Shown here: positions 44,592-55,435 of the stretch, piece after piece
How positions within the stretch are numbered: the stretch's first letter is position 1
Layout: each line of letters starts with the position of its first letter
Source: Phragmites australis
Taxonomy: Eukaryota; Streptophyta; Magnoliopsida; Poales; Poaceae
Assembly (NCBI RefSeq): GCF_958298935.1
Contig: NC_084929.1
Location: 7,874,001-7,938,000 of the forward strand
Length of the DNA: 64,000 bases
Direction of reading: 5' to 3'
The notes under the pieces: generated by a model
Told to the model about the DNA's origin: nothing
Databases searched by the model: none
What the model saw: the letters and a program-made list of their open reading frames with translations, nothing else
Translations under genes and position numbers: made by a program

Positions 44592-47500
44592 ATGGGGCAG
44601 AAGAGGACAGTAACCCTGAAGAAACCAGAAGCAACCAGGATGTCGGATGTTGCAACAGAGGTCGACCCGGCACAGAGGACGCTCGCAATAGAGGCCTCCC
44701 CGGCACAGAGGTCGGATAGGGACCGAAGCCCACACAAACCGTCCTCCTTCGACAGCAGCAAAAGCTCGGGCTCGTATCACAGCCCGAGCCCTGTTCCATG
44801 CGAGCGGGAGATCCGTCGTCGGGAAAGTGACAACGAGTACTATCCCGCCGAAGAGGTATTTAGTTGAGTCAATGCATTTCATTCTTGTTAAATGGAGGAA
44901 TATCTTATGTTGATGTCAGCTCTTATTTATTTTCTCTCTAGAGGGTGAGGGTGCCAAGATCTTCACGTCGATCATCTGCGCCACAATATTCTGCGCCACA
45001 ACCCACCGCTACATCTGTGCCCGAAACTGCGGGTCCCTCTGGGCCGACGCTGAAACGAAGAAGGGGCGAGCGTAGCAGGAACAAGTTGCCATCCGGCATT
45101 TATACAATAACACAGGTCGGACTTGAAGGGGAGCCTATTGCACCTCGTGAGGCCTGCGCTAAATTCCGCAACGGTTGCGGATTCCTTGTGAAGGAGTACG
45201 TCCCAATCACTGTAACTGATTGCGATTGGTGTCGGATGAGACAAAGGATTTTCTATGGGCAACATTGCAGAGAACCATCCGATTCCCCTCGGGAACAGAG
45301 GAAGCAGCCAAACAGAATGCATTGAAAACTATGGGAAAAAGCTTTCGGGGTTGGAAGAGTGAGCTCAACAAGGAATTCGTGAAGAAGAATCTGGTACCCT
45401 TTAATAAATATGGAAAAATTACACCAGAGCAATGGACAGAGTTTGTTAGGCAGAAGACCACACCTGATGCCATCAAACTGGGTGAATCGTTCAAGCAACT
45501 TGCGAAGAAGAATAAGCACCACCATCACCTAGGCACATCTGGGTACGCCCCCAAAATTCCTGAGTGGAGAAGGCAAGAGGAAGAGGCTGCCCGGGTTGGG
45601 AAACCCAACCCTTTAGAAAATTGTGATGAGCAAAGCAGGAACTGGGTCTATGCTCGATCACAACGAACCGAGTATGGGGACTTAGCCTTCAATAGCCCCG
45701 AGACCATGGAGGTGACCCAGACCATCCAAGGGCTTGCTAACGAAGGGTCTATAGAGGCTGATAGGGAGAATGACCTGCTTACCAAGGCCCTGGGGAACAA
45801 GGAACACCCGGGTCGCACTCGAGGCATCGGATCAAAAGTGGGCTGGAAGCATGGGTTCCCAAACGATGCGGGCCAGTACAAGACACGAACTAGATATAAG
45901 AAGACCCTAGAGGAACAGATACAAGAACAGGTTAAGGTCGAATTCATTAAGATGTGGAATGAAAAGGAGAAGGAAAGGGCGGCATTAATGCTGATAGAGC
46001 AACCAACCAGCCCAGGATTTCGGAGCAGCGTCGGGTCCACACATTTCGATAGCTAGAGATATCCTGTGGATGAAATCAAAGAGGCTACCCCTTGCATTCT
46101 TCATGTTCCGGTCGACAAGGGAGACTTCACTGTCGAGGCTGCCACTGGCCAGGCCATTCCAGGCTGTGTGTTTCACAGTCAAGATATTCCGGCCGGTTAC
46201 GCCAAGGTACAAGTGGACTCGGTGCAGCCGATTTTCAGGAAGTACAAGCTCGAAATCAGCGCACCTGAGGGTATTGAGATTCTCGATGAGGCTGTTGGAA
46301 ACTTCATTTTGTGGCCCAGACGGGATATCATAGTAAGCTGTCAGAAGTCACAATCGCCAGCGTCCCGTCTGTCCCAGGGCCCTGCATCTCTGCCTCAGGC
46401 ACCGCTGCCCCAGAGCCAACCCACTCCGCCTCAGGCACCTCAGCCCCAGAGCCAACTCACTCCGCCTCAGGCACCTCAGCCCCCGTGCCAACCCACTCCG
46501 CCTCAGGCACCTTCGCCCTCGCGCCCGGTATCTCCGCCGAAGGCAACTTCGCATCGTGCTTCACCGTCTACAACTCAGGCACCTCCGCCTCCAGCGTCTC
46601 TGACTCCGGCGTCTCCGCCTCCTGCACATCCATCACCTGAGCATCGGAGAGTTCCTACAATGATTACCCCGTATGAGAAGATTGAGCTACCTGATCCGAT
46701 GAAGAGGTGGCTTCTGTCCTCGTCAAAACCAAATGCATCATCCGCACAGGAATCTCCAGCGAAGGGCAATCTCACGAAAGAGATCGTCAAAGCATTAAGT
46801 ACGTCACAGATAGATTTTGTGCCTACACTGGATGTTCTCGAAAAATATGAGCATGGCAAGCCATTTCTGCCATCATTTCAACTCTAGAAAGGTCCGTGGG
46901 AGATGAGGAAATTCCACGAATGGTACATGAGGGCATGTCGCGTGGGCCTCTCCATAATCACTGCTTCTGTCCCCGCTAACGTTTATCTAAGCGGAGACAA
47001 CTACCTCATGTTGGATTTCAAGGACATGCACGCTGTGTTCCGCCTCGACAAACTTGACATCAATCTCATAAGCGTCTGGTGCCTGTAAGTGCCAACAATC
47101 TACCTCTACGTTCATAAGTGTACCAATATATGTTATAGAAGCTAATGACTATTAATTTGTTCTGTAGGATGCAATTTAACGATGCAGATAAGTTAAAGAG
47201 GCATGTCGGATTCCTTGATCCGCAACGAATTTCCCTGCCAAACATGATCGTGAACATAAGGACTGATGACCCTAGGATTAAGGGGAAGAGTAAAAAGGAT
47301 AAAGCACGGGTCATAAAAGAAGCAACCAAAACAAAAAGGCTCGAAATGTCAACCTACATATGAAGGGCTATGCTTGAAATGCAGGACAAGGACTGCATCT
47401 TCGCTCCCTACAACTTTAAGTAAGTGTGATACGTTATGAATCTAACATAAGTGTTCAACTTAGTTGATCGATCAAGAATCTAACAGAAGTATTCATGTAG

Positions 47501-48194
47501 CGATCACTACATTTGTATAATGCTGATGCCGAAGTCGAGCAGACTCGTGGTCCTTGACTCTGCCGATTTCCAATAAAAATCCTACCAAGATTTCATTGAT
47601 ATTATACAGAGGTAAATGAAGTCTCCCATACTTAAAACTCTTATACATTATTTATGAATTGATAATTACTTGTTGGTATTCGAATAGGGCCTACAAGTGG
47701 TACGTAATGAAAGGTGGGATACACGATACGGACAGGCCAGATGCGATGACAGTCCGTACACATTTTCCGGTACTAACACAACTTCTAATTCTTGTATTCC
47801 ACTATTAATGACGAATAGTTTTATTGAACTAATGAATACGTTGCATTTTTTTTAAGTGCCACAAGCAAGGTTTCAATACCGTTCTTTGTGGATACTATGT
47901 TTGCGAATTTCTTAGGATAAACGGGAGGTACACAACGAACCCTGAGGACGTAAGTCATCATTGCGCCTGCACATTCTTATTTGGTTATGTTTCCGTTGTC
48001 AGTAGTGTTTTAACTCTTTTAGTGTATTTTCAAACCAGGCAAGGATGATTCAATGTGCGAACCAAGCTCTCACCGATAAAGAAATCCAAAACGTCCAACG
48101 TGACATGTGCCGGTTTATTATGCACGAAGTCATCCACAAGAACGGTAGATTAGCTAGCCATCCGAGACTTTGTGTGTGGGACAGCGACTCTTAG
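44592..48194 (+). pseudogene. Second CACTA gene: transposase-24-like protein fused to an Ulp1/C48-like protease domain
   Basis: Exons read at 44592-44855, 44942-47084, 47168-47419, 47501-47611, 47688-47769, 47857-47949 and 48039-48194, all with GT-AG borders and matching phases. Order: a Ser/Arg-rich N-terminus; a plant En/Spm-type (Transposase_24-like) region (FLWATLQRTIRFPSG, FRGWKSELNKEFVKKNLVPF, WTEFVRQKTT, HHLGTSGYAPKIPEW); a region with ILHVPVDKGDF and GNFILWPRRDIIV; a Pro/Gln-rich repeat linker (46370-46640); and a C48 cysteine-protease-like end with HYICIMLMP, VVLDSADF and [11 protein letters not shown], which fit the His, Asp and Cys catalytic positions. Such proteases remove SUMO-like tags; whether this one did is unknown. 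Breaks: a 1-bp loss at about 45223 and stops at about 46054, 46885, 47362 and in the exon 47501-47611. Confidence 0.82.
46370..46640 (+). repeat. Pro/Gln-rich coding tandem repeats
   Basis: Within the second CACTA gene, units of about 36-45 bases (CCAACCCACTCCGCCTCAGG) encode QPTPPQAPQPQSQ-type repeats, about four copies. A disordered linker before the protease part. Confidence 0.85.
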
Positions 48195-48356
48195 CTATAT
48201 AGGCTTGTGATGTTGTAAATATTGTTTTGTAAATATTGCTGTACTTGTGTTAAATGTTGAAATATGTGATGTTATTCATATTGTTATTTAAACTGTGTGA
48301 AATCTGGATGGAATAAAATATATTCTATTTTATTTTTTTTAAATAAATACATACCA

Positions 48357-48620
48357 CATGCGGTTCTCCTACGGAACCGTCTGTGCAAATCTTTATATCA
48401 CAGGCGGCAGCTAATGTGGACCCCGCCTGTGGAAATCCATTTCCACAGGCGGTTGACATTAGGAACCGCCTGTGGAAATAGATTTCCACAGACGGTTCGT
48501 TAAGATAACCGCCTGTGGAAATCCATTTCCACAGGCGGTCACTTTTACGCCTGTGAAAATCGTTAGCTTTCTGTCACAGGCGGGTGCGCCAAACGCCTGT
48601 GAAAAGGCTTTTCCACCCAC
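48357..48620. repeat. Right subterminal repeats of the CACTA element
   Basis: About eight copies of ACAGGCGGTT or AACCGCCTGTGG in alternating orientation, a few with one change (for example GACGGTTC near 48492). They mirror the left and internal clusters. The inverted terminal end follows at 48633-48646. Confidence 0.88.
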
Positions 48621-48968
48621 CTGTACAGTATCGTTTTGTAGTAGTGCTTGTAGATCCCCAAACAGAATGATGCTTATTCATTATTCCCTCTTTTTCCCTA
48701 AGTAATTTTGCATTGAGCAACAAAAGTTTACCTACTCATAAATCTGTACGAGTCAAGTAACAAAAGGATGATTTTTAACTGTTTGAGCAATAAGTATGTG
48801 CTGATTTCTTTTTATGGATGGCCATACTAGCAGCAATGGCTACTACCAGCCCTACTAAAAGATTAGCTGCTATACTGGAGATCTCTTGTACTCTGTTGTG
48901 TCTGGTCTTGTGTGTTATTATTATTGTTGTTATTTTTGAAAGGGTCCTTTGTGTTATTTTTCTTGTAG

Positions 48969-49799
48969 TAAGTTGCTGTTGTTATATCGTTCTTTGTTTC
49001 TGCTGTACTCCATGAGGTAAACTTTCTCTCCATTTTCCTTCACTTTTTGGTTCTTCATATGCAGACACTAGTTATCTATTGTTTTGTTGTTTGACATACC
49101 CCTTTTGACATGCTTCAGTTCTGAACTTATAAGCTGTAGTGTTGCTTGGATAAACATTTGCTCTTTATGCCATTCAATAATTCTTGTTCAGCATATTTCA
49201 AGCAAATTATGATACATTTTCTTCGTAATTGTACACCAGCTATGTGTTGCTGTTCCCTGCCGCATGCTCAAGTTATGGGCTTTCTTAGGAATCATGCTGC
49301 AGGTAATTTAATACAACCCAAAATGATGTGGACGATATCCAGCATTTCATTTTTTCTTTACTAGTTCTCTTATGATTATCTAAATAGTATGCTATCTTAT
49401 GAGCATCATCGCATGTGTTCAAGGTATATGTCTTCGAATAGGATTACTGAATTCCATCATGTAGTCTCATCTAGCCTGTTCTGACACCATGTAATTTTTT
49501 TCTTGTCACCAGATTCCCCTTATTGTATTCACATCATACCTCAAAAATAAATTCAGAGACACAATGGTGACCCATATTTTCCTTAGTTGCTACAGTTATG
49601 ATAGTTCTTTGATGTGAACCCGTTCTAATTTGTGTTAGGTTGGCAACATGATCTTTGTTTCTTTTTCTGCATCTACAGGCAGCCTATGTGCATTCTCTTG
49701 TATTACCATGATGTGATGAACAGGATTGAAAAGACAGATAAACATACATGGATAAATTTTTATGTTCCATTTTCCATCCTAGAATCTGAAAAGCAATAA
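48969..49799 (+). pseudogene. DGAT1-like exon block 3 (C-terminal)
   Basis: Exons at 48969-49016 (VAVVISFFVSAVLHE, with the catalytic His of MBOAT enzymes), 49240-49302 (LCVAVPCRMLKLWAFLGIML), 49513-49566 (IPLIVFTSYLKNKFRDTM) and 49639-49799 (VGNMIF... YYHDVMNRIEKTD and a TAA at 49797). The first exon begins TAA where GAA is expected, and small indels around 49660-49690 shift the last exon. Downstream to about 49950 is probably former 3' UTR. Confidence 0.87.
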
Positions 49800-50241
49800 T
49801 TTGTATGCACTCACGAAACTGCATAGTTCTGATCGCTTCGCTAGTCCTTCAGTTTTCCGTGGGAATCCAGTAGATCATTTCGTTATGTGTATGATGGCAA
49901 ACCTCATCTCACCCTTGTATATGTACATAAGCTTAGTCTGTTGACGTTCTACTTGTACATGTAGTGGCTAAATTATTGTTCCCCTTCATAGGCTGCTACG
50001 TAACTAAGCTGTAGTAGTATAACATCATTTCCTCTGTGGTCCGTGAGAAACTTAAGCATGTCTGTGACCTGATATACCGTGATGCCGTCTGATATCTGAA
50101 AGGGCCTCGGTGGTTCAGGATTTGATGTTTGGATAATGTCAAATGAAAATGTATCTACTCCTTTGAAATTGAGGATGGACGGTGTCACTGAAATGGCCGG
50201 GATGAATTTTTGGATAGTTTATGGACAGATGTTTACCTAAT
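49800..50241. other. Former DGAT1-like 3' flank with an unexplained minus-strand ORF
   Basis: A minus-strand frame at 50188-49973 (71 codons, DTFSFDIIQTSNPEPPRPFQ, FLTDHRGNDVILLQL, ends TAA) has a protein-like composition and remains open upstream of its ATG. I do not recognise it. It could be the last exon of a tail-to-tail neighbour gene or chance. Confidence 0.3.
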
Positions 50242-50899
50242 CATTACATGAAAAACGAATAAAAAAGACACAATTTAGTGACGGGTCATTACCCTACCCG
50301 TCACTTGTGTCACCTCTGATCGGGACCGGATATATACCCGTCACCTATAACATAAGTGACAGATAATAAATAAAACCGTCACTTATAACCTGGTCATATG
50401 TGACGAGTCTCTCCGTACCAGTCATAAGTGACGGGTCATGGTACAACCCATCACTTATAATTTGACATAGATGATGGGTCTTCCTGGACTAGTAATAAGT
50501 GACGGGTCGTAATATGACCTATCACTTATGAGAAGTAATAAGTGACGAGCAATATTATCATTCGTCATTTATTACTTAGATCTGTTATAAAGCTGGCCAG
50601 CCACGGTGCGGGCCGAATAGTGGTCAACAGTACCGTGCGCTTAGTTCTGGCGATTTTCTCTGGTTCCACTAGAGACTCTCTAATATTTTGTTAATTTGAA
50701 GTTTGAATTGGTGCTAGGTCTTTGAAGGTTTGTATCTCTCCTTTACTTCTCCTCTAATCCTTATTTGGTAGATTTGTTGTGCTTTGAGATGTAATCGGTC
50801 ATTTTGCATCTTTATTCAAAATCTTAGTACAAGTAAGTTGTATTTATGTTAGATTTGGTAAATATTATCACCCGTCACCCATATCCCTTTCACGTAGTG
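50242..50899. mobile_element. Short non-autonomous CACTA element
   Basis: It begins CATTACATGAAAAACG (one change from CACTACATG) and ends CCCTTTCACGTAGTG. Exact AAT duplications lie at 50239-50241 and 50900-50902. Subterminal GTGACGGGTCA units in both directions fill 50275-50575, the same unit as in the element at 11440. 658 bp, no gene. Confidence 0.88.
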
Positions 50900-50902
50900 A
50901 AT

Positions 50903-51361
50903 TTTAAATTGGGTTTGGCATGGACTAGATTGATTGGTATCGCTAGATTCTTGAAGCTGAGATCGGACTGAGGCAAGGAAAATGAGTTTTCTACAGCTTC
51001 AAACTGTCTCAGAATGCAAATTGACTACAACAGGGTTAGCATCATTTAGTTGAATAACACACTGTATATAAACATTATCATAATTATTTTGGCCTGTAAA
51101 CGGTCGATTTTGAAGGAAAAATTATATAGATAGCATTGCAAAGATGTCTATATTGCAGAATACTATTAACTGTGAGGATGATATGCAAACCCTGAAACCA
51201 CGTATCATTGAGATACCGATGATAGTTTTCAACTTATACGATATTTGTGATGATATTTACTAAATTTGCCCAACTTCGAAACTTCCACATGATTCTTATT
51301 TGTCAATTCATGCAGATATTTTATTTTGCAAACGACAATAAAACACACATCCATCAGCCTT
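50903..51361. other. 3' flank of the germin-like gene, no other gene
   Basis: AT-rich, no supported feature. AATAAA-like signals for the minus-strand germin-like transcript could lie just left of 51362, for instance near 51330-51345, but I do not assign one. Confidence 0.4.
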
Positions 51362-52079
51362 CTATGACCGGAACTTGGCCCCAATCTTGTGGACCGTCTC
51401 TCTGTCCGTCAAGAACGTCTTGGCGAGGAGGTCGTCGGCGAGGCCGGACCCGAAGAGCGTGTCGCCGAGGAGCACCAGGCCGGGGTTCTGGCTGCTCAAC
51501 GTGGCGTACAGCGCGGCGGGCGCGGTGCCGTTGTTGTAGAGGAAGTGGACGAGCCCCTGCGGCACGGCGAAGACGTCGCCCTTGTGCAGCACCTTGGCGA
51601 AGAGCTTGTTCTCCGGGTACGACGTGACGAAGCCGAAGTAGACGGCGCCCTCCAACACCACGGCCGTCTCCGATGCCCGCGGGTGGTAGTGCGGCGGGAA
51701 GACGCCACCCGGCGCGACGTCGACGCGCGCGTGCGAGGCGCCGAGCGTGTTCAGCCCGGGGATCTGCACGGACAGCGCCGAGAATCCGTAGCGACGGCTC
51801 TCCGTTCTGCCAGGCTTGTCGACGCCGGCGAAGAAGAAGTCGTCCGGGACGACGGTCGCCGGGTCCTTGCATGGCAGCCCGTTCACGCGCACTGCATGCA
51901 GAAATGTAAGATCATGATTGAGGTGGCGCAGGTTAAGTACTGAGCGCAAAGAGGTCGATCAAGCCTTTGGATGTCGTGTCGGCGACGCAGAAGTCCTGAA
52001 GAGGGTTGGGGTCGAAGGCAGCTCCATTGCCGGCGCCAAGAGCGACGGCGGTGACCACCAGCAGCAATGCGCTAGCCAT
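51362..52079 (-). CDS. Germin-like protein (apoplastic cupin), two exons
   Basis: Exon 1 is 52079-51941 and exon 2 is 51891-51362, with a 49-base GT-AG intron; joined they give 222 residues, the usual germin-like length. Residues 1 to about 22 form a signal peptide (MASALLLVVTAVALG). Cys31 and Cys54 fit the conserved disulfide (PLQDFCVAD, NGLPCKDP). The cupin metal site is present as His114, His116 and Glu121 in HYHPRASE, and His162 in VPQGLVHFLYN. An N-glycosylation site is at Asn167 (NGT). Family members are secreted wall proteins, some with oxalate oxidase or superoxide dismutase activity; which applies here cannot be told. I chose the ATG at 52079 because it opens the signal peptide; an in-frame ATG at 52127 would add 16 residues. 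Exon 2 is very GC-rich, as in many grass genes. No breaks seen. Confidence 0.93.
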
Positions 52080-52174
52080 GGGTTGTTGATACTGATATTG
52101 CCTATGGATTTGTTGACGGGTAAGCAAGACTCGTTCGTTTGTTCGAGTTGCGTTTGGGCCTTGTGGTTCAGCAC

Positions 52175-52182
52175 ATATATAC
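52175..52182 (-). promoter_or_regulatory. TATA box of the germin-like gene
   Basis: TATATAT read on the minus strand, about 95 bases upstream of the start codon. Confidence 0.7.
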
Positions 52183-52425
52183 AGTGACTATGGCGAGGGT
52201 CTGAAGCAAAGACTAATGAATGGTCAATATCATAAAAGGAAATGCAGATTCAGTGGAAATGAGTTCGTGGATATTAAAGGAAATGAGATATCTTGAAATA
52301 GAATTACTAAGTGGATATTATAACGATATCCGCCAGCACGACAAAAATATCAGATTCAAGGTGTGTTTGAAGAAGACATAAATGCAAGCAAATCAATTGA
52401 CCTAAAGGGGGAAATTTTGGTATGC

Positions 52426-52650
52426 AGAAGAATATGAATTCGACTCACTTACTTCACCTTGTGAAAGTATAGTATGAAGAATGATACGAATTCTAGTCAT
52501 TTAATTCATGAATGCAAGTCTAGTATGAAGCAAAATATGAATTCGACTCATTTATTTGCACAAGCCAGCAAGAAGAAGAATATGAATTCAAGAAATTTAA
52601 TTCACCTGCCCAAGCCTAGCATGAAGAAGAATACGAATTCAAGTCCTCCA
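52426..52650. repeat. Tandem repeat of about 55-60 bp upstream of the germin-like gene
   Basis: Four to five imperfect copies containing AAGAATATGAATTCGACTCA and AAGCCTAGCATGAAGAAGAA-type segments. Unit length varies. No gene. Confidence 0.7.
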
Positions 52651-52949
52651 CTCTTGAGGGTAGGGACAATTGGCTTGTGGTGTCTCAAAGGCTCAGAATA
52701 CACGTTCGAACCCTAAAATATTACAGTGAAAATCTACACAAATAGCAAATAGCCTAACCATCCATGGCTTGATGGAAATTGAACGATTTGGTCTTCAGAT
52801 GGAGAGATGAGATGCCACACCATTAGTATATGAAATAGTTGGAGCAGGTCTTTTATTTCTGCAGGTTTGTACACACAAGTATATTGTTAAAGACTAATGG
52901 GCCCCATGTATTCTTTTGTTTCTTTTCCCTTGGTATAGTTCTGTATAGT

Positions 52950-53161
52950 AATATTCTATCCACCAAATGTCCGATAAATTATCTATGTAACACTTAGAAG
53001 TCGTTCATATGCACTTGCAAGTTATTTTGAATGTACTTACTTATGACGTATCTCGATATATGTAGTTAACTATAGTAGTTACAACTAAGTCAGATATGCC
53101 TTCAAGTTAGTTAGATTATATTCACACGTTTGTACCAATTATTTTGAGCTCGAGGGAGTAG
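52950..53161. mobile_element. Stowaway-like MITE
   Basis: The right end, inverted, reads CTACTCCCTCGAGCTCAAAA, the grass Stowaway signature. The left end ATTCTATCCACCAAATGTCC is a decayed counterpart. TA lies at the left border. No coding capacity. Confidence 0.45.
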
Positions 53162-54882
53162 TTACAAACATTGCATTTGCACGACTAGAGCTGGATAAAA
53201 ATGTAAAAACAGCCTGTGTAGTGGAGCTCTTGCATGTTCTTGTGCAACACTTGTCTTTTTGGGTCTGTAGATGAATGTGAGCGTGAAAAATGCAAGTGGT
53301 ACTATATGTACAAGATGTTCTATTTTCTTTCATTCCAACAGGATTCAACATACGCTAATTTAAGATGGGTGTGTATATGCACCATGTGCTCACCAAACCC
53401 ACACTAACTTATACTCCACTCCTAGTGTTGTCTAATATTGCACCTTTTAGTTCCATCAATCAGCTGGTAGTTTGTGTTTATACCCCACTCTATGTGTTCT
53501 TGTCTTGTAGTCCACTTTTAGCTCACTTATGCATCAATCCAAGCTGTGTGTTAGGGAGACAATGACCAGTAAGAAACCATGCCAACAGACAAGTTAATGT
53601 ACACATAATTTGCACAATAAATTGATAAGTACTTGATCATTTTAGTTTTTAGAGAAAGTACTTTATCATTTTAAGAGCGTAGCTGAAAGTTTTGCATTAG
53701 ACCTCAGCATCTTCCAGCATATTTTCTCCTCGTCCTCTATTCCGAGCTCATCCACTGCTGATCCGTAATACCCAAATATAAGTGGTCCTCGTGATATTGC
53801 AACTGGGCTTTCAAAATGTAATGGAGCAACGCCACTGCTCTATGGACCCATAGTTCAATAGAAGTCCACAAAAAAAGTAACAGCCCAGATCCTACAGAAA
53901 AACAATAAAAAGGCCCACTATTTTGCTGCTCAGAAAGTCAGCAGCAGCAGTCGCAGAAGCTCAATCATAATCGGAATCATTGCAATTGACAAAGCAAGAC
54001 GACGAATAAGAAGACGTGTATGTAGGGACACTTTGTCATGCAAAATCGTTAAGGAAAATCAGTAGCAGGTGCAAAGGCAAATCTTTTTGCAAGATTCTCT
54101 TAAGTTGCCTACTGATTTCTACCTCCTTTTCACCTTCTCAATCCGAATGTCTATTGCGGTGGCTGGCGCTAGGTATTTATCTAGTTGTCGATCATTATTT
54201 CTCACACTGGAAACAAGCTCCTCTCCTCCTTCCCCACTCCATTCTTCCCCTTTTCTACTAATTACAAAAAATTCCAACTCAACCAAAATGTGTCAACTCC
54301 ATTCGAAACATTTCAAATGGAAAAGGTGCAATCCAAAATGTTCAACTCAGCTGAAAAAAGTCAAATGATTCAAGAAATTCAAACTTCAAATTGTCAGTTG
54401 ATTAAAAAAATGCAACTCAATTCAGAAAGTTTATAGAAAAGTTTCCAACTTGAAATCAAAGAAAAAAAAAAGCTCAAAATTAGGATTAGCACACATCCTT
54501 CTCCAAGATTTTCAACCTATTTTGTGAAATCTAACCCTGATTATTAAAAAATATTGAACATGAATTTGACTCGGTTCTGCAAATTCTTGCCTGATAACTA
54601 AAAGATTCAACTCCAATACAAATATTTTCATAGAATTTCAACAAGAATCACAAGAGCTTTGACTTAACACCAATCCATAAATTTCTACACAATTTCCCAC
54701 CTGATTCAAGCAGAAACTAGGGACTACGCATAGGGAAAACCAACAACAACAACAATGCTAGCCTCCAATCGCCAAGAGCTATGGGTGTATTTTGTTGCTC
54801 GTATGAGATTTTGCCTGCATAGACCGTATATACAGGCTGAGGGGAAGCATACTGAGCAAAGTCATATTTGTCGAAAAGAAGA
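53162..54882. other. Intergenic sequence, no gene recognised
   Basis: Small open frames only (at most about 100 codons) with no domains. A CAA-rich microsatellite (AACAACAACAACAATG) lies at 54739-54757. Confidence 0.45.
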
Positions 54883-55251
54883 GTGTTTGGTTAGTTATAT
54901 CTGTCTGGACAGGTTGAGCTGAGTTTCTGTTTGGTTAACCGAATTTGAGACCACATGAGCAGATGAAAGAGTTAAGATTATGATTGATTACTCGCTTAAA
55001 AATGATTTTGTCATACTGACAAGTGGGCTTGCACGCACGAAGGGATACAAGAGTCGGTTTCCGTCAGGCCAAGTTGCAGAGTGAAGCTCGAATGCTTATA
55101 ATCGAGCTTCACTCCTGGGCTAGGATGAGATCGCATATTTGCACCAGCCGAGCTAGGTTGTAACAATGGATTTAAGCAACCAAACATACATCTTTTCAAG
55201 ATTATAAGCATTCACTGGGCCAAGCTAAAACAAATTCAGATAACCAAACAC
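54883..55251. mobile_element. Inverted-repeat (MITE-like) element
   Basis: GTGTTTGGTTA at the left and TAACCAAACAC at the right are exact inverted ends, with related TTTGGTTAAC / CAACCAAAC copies inside. A perfect 13-base-arm hairpin (GAGTGAAGCTCGA, inverse from 55102) lies at 55079-55114. Superfamily not assigned; the ends recall Tourist-type or hAT MITEs. Confidence 0.45.
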
Positions 55252-55435
55252 ATCATATATGAATCTTGCGCCCACATCGTGATCTATTTTTGTTGTTGAT
55301 GTTGTTGTGTGGGAAGAGAGTGATTGTAAGGATGAGTGTAGGAGTCGCAGCGATGCATGGATTCGATAAAAATTCAAGAGGGTAACTTCTCTCTGCACAC
55401 AGCTAGGTGCCCACACTCAACTTTTTTAACACATG

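Larger units (their letters stand above)
37998..48646 (+). mobile_element. Large CACTA (En/Spm) transposon with two genes
   Basis: Ends are CACTACTACAAAAC and, inverted, CACTACTACAAAACG. Exact CTT duplications lie at 37995-37997 and 48647-48649. The length is 10,649 bp. Order: left subterminal repeats, TNP2-type transposase gene (38896-42270), an internal cluster of the same repeats (42490-42615), a second gene (44592-48194), right subterminal repeats. It lies in a DGAT1-like intron. The terminal sequences are intact, so it could still be moved by a related active transposase, but its own genes carry stops. Confidence 0.95.
26256..49799 (+). pseudogene. DGAT1: DGAT1-like acyl-CoA:diacylglycerol acyltransferase pseudogene, split by three large insertions
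   Basis: DGAT1 is an ER multi-pass membrane enzyme (MBOAT family) that makes triacylglycerol from diacylglycerol and acyl-CoA. Sixteen plant-style exon stretches can be traced in the normal order, from LIIENLMKYGLLIRAGFWF to LLYYHDVMNR-like sequence at the end. They include the hallmark FYKDWWNAKTIDE / YWRKWNMPVHKW / HIYFPCMRNG and the catalytic-histidine region SAVLHE. The first exon (acidic N-terminus) is not in the window; a LINE tail lies where it should be. Lesions: an extra C in exon 26603-26679; TAA at 27273-27275; a lost AG acceptor before about 27529; a 1-bp loss near 28577; the MULE at 28770; LTR element at 29970; an 8-bp loss near 37247; TAA at 48969; indels near 49660. It cannot make an enzyme. 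An active DGAT1 copy must exist elsewhere. Confidence 0.9.

Noticed and set aside
26256..49799. A functional DGAT1 gene with giant introns
   Set aside because: Insertions lie within exons, not just introns, and several independent frameshifts and stops are present.
51389..51943. 184-codon plus-strand ORF
   Set aside because: It is the antisense of the germin-like exon 2; the high GC content keeps the opposite strand open. The minus-strand frame has the signal peptide, cupin motifs and splice sites.
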